Shown in pieces: positions 4,192 to 9,476 of a stretch of 9,476 nucleotides of DNA. The translations under genes and the position numbers were made by a program. The stretch's first letter is position 1; each line of letters opens with the position of its first letter. Source of the DNA: CAYFSC01 sp964345695 (lineage in GTDB: Bacteria; Bacteroidota; Rhodothermia; Rhodothermales; Salinibacteraceae); assembly GCA_964345695.1 (NCBI GenBank), contig CAYFSC010000120.1:1-9476 (forward strand), given 5' to 3'. Under the pieces are notes generated by a model that was not told where the DNA came from, did not search any database, and was given only the letters and a program-made list of their open reading frames with translations.

Positions 4192-7100
4192 ATGTACAAC
4201 CGATACTGTTTGGGAATATGTTTGGCCACGATTCTTCTTGTCACCTGGGGAGTGTTTCCAGGTGCGGTCCAGGCCCAGATGACCGTCGAAGGGGTTGTGA
4301 CGGACGCGAGTAATGGGGAGCCGATCCCAGGAGCGAACGTTCAGGTCCGGAACACCACGCTCGGGACGACGACGGACCTGCAGGGGCGCTATGAGCTCGA
4401 CGTGCCCGAGGGCCGCCGGACACTCTTGTTTTCGTTCGTGGGCTATCAGCAGCGGGAAGTGCAGCTGGAGCCCGGGCAGACGGTGCTCAACGTTGAACTG
4501 GGGCGCGACGTCATGGGGATGGACGAAGTCGTCGTCACGGGCCTGGCCTCCAGCGTGAAGCGGCAGAATCTGGCCAACGCCGTCACCTCGGTCGATGCGG
4601 CCGACCTGGCGGGAACAACCGAGGTGACGACGCTCGACGGAGCCCTCAACGGCAAGGTGCCGGGCGCGCAGATCAACTCGTATTCGGGGGCGCCGGGGGG
4701 CGGCATGAACGTGCGGCTCCGTGGCGTCTCCACGATCAACGGCAACGCGCAGCCGCTTTACATTGTGGACGGCATTATCGTGAGCAACGTCGCCGTGCCG
4801 ACCAACGTGAACGCCGTCACGCAGGCGGCCTCCGGCGGCAACCGATCCAACCAGGACAATCCGGTGAACCGGATCGCCGACATCAACCCGAAAGACATCA
4901 AATCGATCGAGATTCTGAAAGGCCCGTCGGCGGCGGCCATCTACGGGGCGCGGGCCTCGAACGGGGTCGTGATCATCTCCACGAAGCGCGGGGAAGCCGG
5001 CGATACGCGGGTCGATTTCTCGCAGTCGCTCGGGTTCACGACCATCCGCAACAAGCTGGGCATGCGCGACTTTACCGCGGAAACGGCGGAGGCTGCCTTC
5101 GGCGAGCGCGGACTGCAGGAGTTTCAGGAGGCTCAAGGCGGGCGCGGCTTCATCGACTACGAGGAGGAGCTGTTTGGACAGGAAGGGCTGCTTTCGACCA
5201 CGAACATCTCGGTCAGTGGCGGCTCTCAGAATACCCGCTTTTACGTGTCGGGCTCGTGGCAGGACGACGAGGGCATCATCGAGAGTACCGGATACGAGCG
5301 GCGCTCGGCCCGGGTGAACGTGGACCACACCTTCAACGAGCGCGCTTCGCTGACCGGGACGGTCAACTACGTCAACAGCGAGACGCGCCGTGGGCTGACG
5401 GGCAACGACAACTCGGGGACCACCTTCGGCGTCTCGCTCACCGCCACGCCGAACTTCGTCGACATCCTGCAGCGCGATGACGGCACCTACCCCGACCATC
5501 CGTTCAACACGTCGAATCCGCTGCAGACGCGCGACCTGTTCACCAACGAGGAGAAGGTGAACCGCGTCATCGCAGGAACCCGGCTCGACTACGACTTCAT
5601 TAGCACCGACCGGCAACGCCTTGGCTTCGTGGGGGAGGGGGGCGTCGACTTCTTCCAGTTCGAGAACGTGGGCCTGTTCCCGCGACGCCTCCAGTTCGAG
5701 CCGAACGACCAGCAGCCCGGCACGTCCATCTTGGGCGAGACCAACTCGCTGTTCACGAACCTTCGCGCGCTGCTGGTGCACGAGTATAGCTTCACCGACA
5801 TGGGGCTCGACCTCACGACGCAGACCGGCTTCACCCTGTCCGACGCCGACCAGAACTTTACCAACTTTGTGGCTCGCGACCTCATCCCGGGCCAGCAGAA
5901 TCTCAACCAGGCCGCCTCGCTGACCTCCATCCAGGAGCGCACGTTCCAAAACGATCGCAGCTTCTTTTTCCAGGAAGAAGCCAATTACGACGACAAGCTG
6001 ATCGGAACCGTGGGCGTGCGCGGCGACCGAAGCTCGCTGAACGGCGACACCGACCGGTTCTTTCTCTTCCCGAAAGCCTCTCTTGCCGTCAACCTGACGA
6101 ACTTTGATTTCTGGGGGTACGACACCATCAATCAGCTCAAGCTGCGCGTCGCGTTCGGGCAGACGGGCAACACCACCAACTTCGGTACAAAGTTTACCTC
6201 GTTCGAGGCGGGTACGATCGACGGACAGGTCGGGACGCTCATCGACACGCAGCGAGGATCGGACGACGTGGAGCCGGAACGACAGTCGGAGATTGAGACC
6301 GGCTTCGATCTTGGGCTGTTCGACCAGCGCGCCAACCTCAGCTTCACGGTGTACCGCAAAGAGATTACCGACCAGCTGCTGCGCCGCGAGGTGCCATCGT
6401 CAACCGGATTCCAGCTGGAGACGATCAACGCCGGTACGCTCGTCAACCGTGGGCTGGAAACGTCGCTCACGCTTCTTCCCATCTCCAACCGCACCGTGGA
6501 GTGGCAGTCGGTCATCAACTTCTGGACGAACGATGCCGAGGTCGAGGACCTGCCTGTCCCGCCGTTCCGCGCTGTCGGGGGAGGCTTCGGCGCGACCCTG
6601 GGGGAGATTCGGATCGAGGAAGGAAAGAGTCCCACGCAAATCGTGGGCATCGACGATACGGATGGAGACGGCACGTCGGACGGCGTCTTTCAGCTCGGCG
6701 ATACGGCTCCGGACTTCCAGATGTCGTTTTCGAACGACATCACCCTCTTCGACGGACTGAGCCTATCGGTTCTGGCCCATTGGAAGAAAGGCGGCGACAA
6801 CTTGAACCTGTCCGAACTGCTCTTCGACCTGAACCAGACGTCGCCAGACTTCGACGACGACGATGACGGCGACGGCACCCCCAACGGCGTCGAACGGCTC
6901 AACCTGCTTGGCGTGTCGGCCACGCCCTTCGTTCAGGACGCCTCCTACTTCCGGATTCGGGAAATCGGGCTCTACTACGAGTTCCCCGACCGGCTCCTGG
7001 AGGGCTTTTTCCAGAACTCGGTGCGACGCATCCGCGTCGGCGTCTCCGCCAACGACCTCTGGACGGTCACGCCCTACGACAGCTACGACCCGGAGGTGAA

Positions 7101-7194
7101 TAACTTCGGAGCTACCCCGGTGTCGAATGGCGTGGAAGTGACCCCGTTTCCGTCGTCCCAGCAATTCTACTTCCACCTGAATGTCGGGCTGTAG
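4192..7194 (+). CDS. SusC/RagA-family TonB-linked outer-membrane transporter
   Basis: This 1000-residue protein is a TonB-dependent outer-membrane channel that imports a ligand delivered by its SusD partner. Residues 1-28 are a signal peptide (cleavage likely after AVQA). Residues ~31-105 form the carboxypeptidase-regulatory-like domain typical of SusC (VEGVVTDASNGEPIPGANV, GRYELDVPEG). A TonB-box-like DEVVVTG is at 111-117. The plug spans ~118-268 with the SusC signatures NVRLRGVSTINGNAQPLYIVDG and IEILKGPSAAAIYGARASNG. The rest is the barrel. Near the C-terminus the usual SusC block is present (IDDTDGDGTSDG at 820-831, then DTAPDFQMSFSN). A second acidic loop, DDDDDGDGTPNG, is at 888-899. 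Both acidic loops look able to bind calcium. The length is normal for the family. susD follows in the same direction after 72 bp. The substrate cannot be read from the sequence; sugar, peptide or another oligomer are all possible. Confidence 0.96.
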   Translation: MYNRYCLGICLATILLVTWGVFPGAVQAQMTVEGVVTDASNGEPIPGANVQVRNTTLGTTTDLQGRYELDVPEGRRTLLFSFVGYQQREVQLEPGQTVLNVELGRDVMGMDEVVVTGLASSVKRQNLANAVTSVDAADLAGTTEVTTLDGALNGKVPGAQINSYSGAPGGGMNVRLRGVSTINGNAQPLYIVDGIIVSNVAVPTNVNAVTQAASGGNRSNQDNPVNRIADINPKDIKSIEILKGPSAAAIYGARASNGVVIISTKRGEAGDTRVDFSQSLGFTTIRNKLGMRDFTAETAEAAFGERGLQEFQEAQGGRGFIDYEEELFGQEGLLSTTNISVSGGSQNTRFYVSGSWQDDEGIIESTGYERRSARVNVDHTFNERASLTGTVNYVNSETRRGLTGNDNSGTTFGVSLTATPNFVDILQRDDGTYPDHPFNTSNPLQTRDLFTNEEKVNRVIAGTRLDYDFISTDRQRLGFVGEGGVDFFQFENVGLFPRRLQFEPNDQQPGTSILGETNSLFTNLRALLVHEYSFTDMGLDLTTQTGFTLSDADQNFTNFVARDLIPGQQNLNQAASLTSIQERTFQNDRSFFFQEEANYDDKLIGTVGVRGDRSSLNGDTDRFFLFPKASLAVNLTNFDFWGYDTINQLKLRVAFGQTGNTTNFGTKFTSFEAGTIDGQVGTLIDTQRGSDDVEPERQSEIETGFDLGLFDQRANLSFTVYRKEITDQLLRREVPSSTGFQLETINAGTLVNRGLETSLTLLPISNRTVEWQSVINFWTNDAEVEDLPVPPFRAVGGGFGATLGEIRIEEGKSPTQIVGIDDTDGDGTSDGVFQLGDTAPDFQMSFSNDITLFDGLSLSVLAHWKKGGDNLNLSELLFDLNQTSPDFDDDDDGDGTPNGVERLNLLGVSATPFVQDASYFRIREIGLYYEFPDRLLEGFFQNSVRRIRVGVSANDLWTVTPYDSYDPEVNNFGATPVSNGVEVTPFPSSQQFYFHLNVGL

Positions 7195-7266
7195 CTGTCT
7201 CGACGCGTGCCCTCTCCGCCTCGTCACACTCCGTTCCCCGTTGCCATGCTTGCCTTCGACTCTCCC

Positions 7267-8652
7267 ATGATGCCTTGCTTCCTGCGCTCATCGCTCCGCG
7301 GTCTCTGCCTTCTTGCCCTATGCAGTGTTCTCATCTGGACTGGATGCGACACGGTGGGAATCGACGACCGGGGCGACCCGAACGGACCCAGCCTTGAGGA
7401 CGTGGTGACCAATCCAACGCGCGGAAAAATCGCCAATGTCGCCACGGGCATAGAGGCGGGAATGCGAACGGACGTCAACTTGTACCTGACTGACGTGGGC
7501 GTGATCGGGCGCGAATACATCCGCTTCACGGCCTCCGAACCTCGCTTCACGGCCGACCTGCTGGGCGGGGGCACGTCGGTGCTCGATAACAACACGTTTT
7601 ACATCACGCGCCCGTGGGCCGAGCGCTACCGCGTGGCCCGCAATGCTAACATTCTGCTCGACGCCCTTCCAAACGCGGGACCCGGCATCCTCAGCGACAC
7701 CGAGAAGCAGGCCGTTCGGGGGTACGCACAGACGCTCATCGGATATCAGCTGCTGCTGAATGCCAACCTGACGTTCCAGAACGGCCTTCGCGTGGACGTG
7801 GCCGGCGATGAGCCCGGGCCGCTGGTCGGCTACAACGAGGCGCTCCAGTCGATCGGTGGCATCCTCGATGAGGGCGCCAGTGCGTTGCAGAGCGGCGGCG
7901 AGGCGTTCCCGTTCACGCTGTCCTCCGGGTTCGACGGCTTCACGACTCCCGAAGCCTTCCGAACGTTCAACCGGGCCGTCGCCGCGCGCGTCGCCCTGTA
8001 CCGAAAAGACTACGACCGCGTGCTGCAGGTGCTCGATGGCTCCTTCCTCGACCCGAGCGCATCGCTCGACGTTGGCACCTATCATGTCTTCTCGACCAGC
8101 GCGGGCGACCTCACGAACCCCTTCTTCCTCGATCCCCAGGCCTCCGGCGATCTCATTGCCGCTCATCCCAGCTACACGGCCGACATCCGCGACGGCGACG
8201 CGCGGATCGACAAGGTCGTTCAGCGGGAGGAGTCGTTCGGACAAGCGGGCCTGCAGTCGGACTGGGGATTTGCACGCTACCCGTCCCCGGTGGCGCCCAT
8301 TCCCATCATTCGCAACGCCGAGCTCTTCCTCATTCGCGCGGAGGCCAACCTCCTGAAGAGCGCACCGGACCTGGAAGCCGTGGTAAGCGACCTGAACGTG
8401 ATCCGGCAGGCTGCGGGCCTTGGAGACTATTCCGGCCCGATGACGCAGGACGCGCTGCTGGACGAGTTGCTGTACCAGCGCCGGTACGAGCTGTACGGGG
8501 AAGGGCACCGCTGGATCGACGTGCGGCGCCTCCTCGGGAACGACTGCGGCACCTCGAACGACGATCCGTGCCTGGACGATGATCTTCCCCTCGATCGGGA
8601 AGGCGACAACGTCTGGCTGCAATTCCCCATCCCGGCGGACGAAAACCTTTGA
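7267..8652 (+). CDS. SusD/RagB-family nutrient-binding outer-membrane lipoprotein
   Basis: This is the substrate-binding lid of the SusC channel, anchored on the cell surface by lipid. Counted from the ATG at 7267 it has 461 residues: a lipoprotein signal peptide (MMPCFLRSSLRGLCLLALCS...) with lipobox IWTGC (Cys27), then a helical body with TPR-like stretches (NANILLDALPNA, AVAARVALYRKDYDRVLQVL). The family C-terminus is clear: RNAELFLIRAEANLL, DLNVIRQAAGL, RRYELYGEGHRWIDVRR (~405-421) and the closing FPIPADEN. The frame is open to ATGs at 7207 and 7246, but these would put extra residues before the signal peptide's positive and hydrophobic parts, so 7267 is preferred. There is no Shine-Dalgarno site. 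It lies 72 bp after susC and is surely cotranscribed. The tail between 423 and 445 is strongly acidic. Confidence 0.95.
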   Translation: MMPCFLRSSLRGLCLLALCSVLIWTGCDTVGIDDRGDPNGPSLEDVVTNPTRGKIANVATGIEAGMRTDVNLYLTDVGVIGREYIRFTASEPRFTADLLGGGTSVLDNNTFYITRPWAERYRVARNANILLDALPNAGPGILSDTEKQAVRGYAQTLIGYQLLLNANLTFQNGLRVDVAGDEPGPLVGYNEALQSIGGILDEGASALQSGGEAFPFTLSSGFDGFTTPEAFRTFNRAVAARVALYRKDYDRVLQVLDGSFLDPSASLDVGTYHVFSTSAGDLTNPFFLDPQASGDLIAAHPSYTADIRDGDARIDKVVQREESFGQAGLQSDWGFARYPSPVAPIPIIRNAELFLIRAEANLLKSAPDLEAVVSDLNVIRQAAGLGDYSGPMTQDALLDELLYQRRYELYGEGHRWIDVRRLLGNDCGTSNDDPCLDDDLPLDREGDNVWLQFPIPADENL

Positions 8653-8677
8653 TCGGCATCCGGCCTCTGCTGAAACG

Positions 8678-8725
8678 GGCTGGCACGTCCCCGCGAGCAG
8701 TTCGGGACGCGCCCCGGTGCCAGCC
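8678..8725. terminator. Long hairpin between convergent genes, candidate bidirectional terminator
   Basis: GGCTGGCAC (8678-8686) pairs perfectly with GTGCCAGCC (8717-8725). Inside it, GTCCC (8687-8691) can pair with GGGAC (8704-8708), leaving an unpaired segment on the right side. The structure sits between the susD stop (8652) and the stop of the leftward lipoprotein gene (8734), where a shared terminator would be expected. Neither side has a T-tract, so it may instead protect mRNA ends or act with Rho. Confidence 0.5.
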
Positions 8726-8733
8726 GCCGACCG

Positions 8734-9159
8734 CTACTCAGTGAACTCGACGACGTCGGCCCGCACGGTAATGGTGGGCTGAGTGTACAGGATCAGGTTC
8801 AGCGAACTGGCGTCGTACCGGACGTTGGTGAGCGCGAGGTCACGACCTGCAGCGTCCCCGTGCTGGGCCTCGAACCGCGTCCAGAGATCGTCGAGGGCAT
8901 CGCCGTACAACTGCTCGCTTCCGGATACCCGTGCCAGCGCAAGGGTTCGCAACTGCCGAGACGCGCTCAGGCTCAACCCGAGCAGATATCCGGCCGAGGC
9001 TTCGCCCTGCACGTTCGTCGCCACCACCTCGTAGTTGCTTTCCGAAAGCTCCACGTTGGTCACGGTTGCCGTGTTGAACGCACCCGACGTCGCACAGCCG
9101 GACAGAACCATCGCCATGAGAAAGACAAGGATCGGGGCAGCGTGGTGTCTTATGGACAT
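8734..9159 (-). CDS. Small lipoprotein, probably DUF6567 family
   Basis: With the ATG at 9159 the protein has 141 residues. Residues 1-22 are a lipoprotein signal (APILVFLMAMVLSGC, Cys22), followed by a globular part: TNVELSESNYEVVATNVQGE at ~34-52, a glycine-containing segment SAGYLLGLSLSASRQL, helices around 85-100, and strands ending TITVRADVVEFTE. The N-V-x-L-S-x-x-N-(Y/F)-x-V-V opening, the central G-Y-L-L-G-L and the closing V-x-V-x-A-x-V-x-E-F resemble Bacteroidota lipoproteins annotated as DUF6567; I recall this pattern from memory, so the family call is moderate. Its function is unknown. The frame is open to an ATG at 9309 that has a good Shine-Dalgarno site, but that start would place 50 unrelated residues before the signal peptide. 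It converges with susD and is not part of that operon. Confidence 0.75.
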   Translation of the reverse strand: MSIRHHAAPILVFLMAMVLSGCATSGAFNTATVTNVELSESNYEVVATNVQGEASAGYLLGLSLSASRQLRTLALARVSGSEQLYGDALDDLWTRFEAQHGDAAGRDLALTNVRYDASSLNLILYTQPTITVRADVVEFTE

Positions 9160-9242
9160 AAGTTGGTCTGGTGACAAGATCGCTGGTTGATGCTTGACTG
9201 AGATAGAAACCCTGCAGCTTAACGTTGTGTGCAACGCGCAAT

Positions 9243-9272
9243 ATAAAATCAAAGCACGTACCTGGGCGTCAA
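9243..9272 (-). promoter_or_regulatory. Candidate sigma-70-like promoter of the small lipoprotein gene
   Basis: On the leftward strand TTGACG (9272-9267) is followed after 18 bases by TTTTAT (9248-9243), within an AT-rich patch. Transcription would start near 9236, about 75 bases before the ATG at 9159. This supports 9159 as the start of the lipoprotein, because the alternative ATG at 9309 would lie upstream of this promoter. Confidence 0.35.
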
Positions 9273-9316
9273 CCTGTGTGCGTAAAGAAGCTGAAATGCT
9301 GTCTGCCATGGTGCAT

Positions 9317-9321
9317 CTCCT
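9317..9321 (-). promoter_or_regulatory. Shine-Dalgarno-like AGGAG before the ATG at 9309
   Basis: AGGAG lies 7 bases before a leftward ATG at 9309, ideal spacing. It is the better of the two initiation signals for the frame that contains the lipoprotein. It may belong to the remnant of another gene or to a leader peptide rather than to the lipoprotein itself. Confidence 0.4.
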
Positions 9322-9408
9322 CTCTGATGCGGATTCAGCAGCCGTTTTTCAGCGAGATCCGCGAAGGTGCAGCGCCCTGAGCGCAGCGAAGAAGTACTCT
9401 TGGGGTGG

Positions 9409-9454
9409 CCGCAGACCGTCCGCCAAACAGGTTCACAACGGCGGACAGTCTCGG
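9409..9454. repeat. Strong imperfect hairpin near the right edge
   Basis: GTCCGCC (9418-9424) pairs with GGCGGAC (9440-9446) around a 15-base loop. After one mismatch, AGAC (9413-9416) pairs with GTCT (9448-9451), and CCG (9409-9411) with CGG (9452-9454) after a bulged base. That gives about 14 paired bases in all. No T-tract follows on either side. It could be the end of a transcript from outside the window, a repeat-family element or a mobile-element end. Confidence 0.5.
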
Positions 9455-9476
9455 CGAAGGCTGGCGAGAGGCGGCC

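Larger units (their letters stand above)
9160..9476. other. Right-edge region without an assigned gene
   Basis: I assign no gene here. An in-frame leftward extension of the lipoprotein runs from an ATG at 9309; its first residues are MADSISASLRTQVDAQVRAL, which I do not recognise. Further right are a GCGGAT/ATCCGC inverted repeat (9329-9334 and 9357-9362) and a strong hairpin at 9409-9454. The part from 9160 to 9300 is less GC-rich than the genes and contains a promoter candidate. Confidence 0.4.

Noticed and set aside
3642..4244. 200-codon leftward open frame upstream of susC
   Set aside because: It overlaps the susC signal-peptide codons and promoter, has an Arg/Pro-rich composition with no recognisable domain, and lacks a ribosome binding site. 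It is kept only as part of the unexplained gene-free stretch.
4108..5949. 613-codon leftward open frame opposite susC
   Set aside because: It lies antisense to an unmistakable SusC gene. Its product is Val/Arg/Asp-rich without any recognisable motif, as expected from the complementary strand of GC-rich coding DNA.
7318..8622. 434-codon leftward open frame opposite susD
   Set aside because: It is the antisense shadow of a clear SusD gene; no motifs seen.
1..9476. CRISPR arrays, tRNA or rRNA genes, intact insertion sequences
   Set aside because: I saw no regularly spaced repeats, no tRNA-like cloverleaf with a T-loop motif, no rRNA signature and no transposase.

Overview
The window comes from a GC-rich member of the Bacteroidota/Rhodothermota. 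Three things point there: a SusC/SusD outer-membrane uptake pair (a hallmark of that group), a TonB-receptor remnant of the same cell-envelope type, and a small lipoprotein resembling a family common in Bacteroidota. Aspartate-rich proteins (protease, SusC loops, SusD tail, a 130-aa orphan) would suit a halophilic Rhodothermota such as Salinibacter or a relative. The genus is an inference, not something the sequence proves.

Layout. The left edge holds the N-terminus of a leftward ribbon-helix-helix DNA-binding protein (1-106, cut by the window). Next is a decayed stub encoding only the last ~45 residues of a TonB-dependent receptor (247-384), then gene-free sequence ending in a strong leftward terminator (645-680). 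That terminator serves a large leftward gene (721-2811) for an aqualysin/proteinase K-like subtilase. The protease has a lipoprotein signal, an I9 propeptide, the catalytic domain, two PKD domains and an unrecognised C-terminal domain. Its ~430-bp upstream region contains a perfect 14-bp palindrome, an AT-rich inverted repeat, a short direct repeat and a candidate Bacteroidetes-type promoter. Rightward from there lie a 130-aa orphan protein with a lipocalin-like GxW start (3240-3632), a 559-bp gene-free stretch carrying a candidate promoter and a clear Shine-Dalgarno site, and then susC (4192-7194) and susD (7267-8652), which form an operon. susD converges on a leftward gene for a small lipoprotein resembling DUF6567 (8734-9159). 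A long hairpin lies between the two convergent genes. The right edge is gene-poor and contains a second strong hairpin.

How the genes fit together. SusC is the TonB-driven barrel and SusD its lipid-anchored surface lid; together they import an oligomeric nutrient (glycan or peptide) that cannot be told from this window. No glycoside hydrolase, ECF sigma factor or anti-sigma factor is encoded next to them. The only degradative enzyme nearby is the divergently placed subtilase, so a link to peptide use is possible but unproven. I found no CRISPR array, tRNA, rRNA, intact insertion sequence or recognisable defence system. The points most worth a second look are the lipid anchor sitting on the protease propeptide, the structured protease leader, the receptor stub, and the conflicting start signals of the small lipoprotein.
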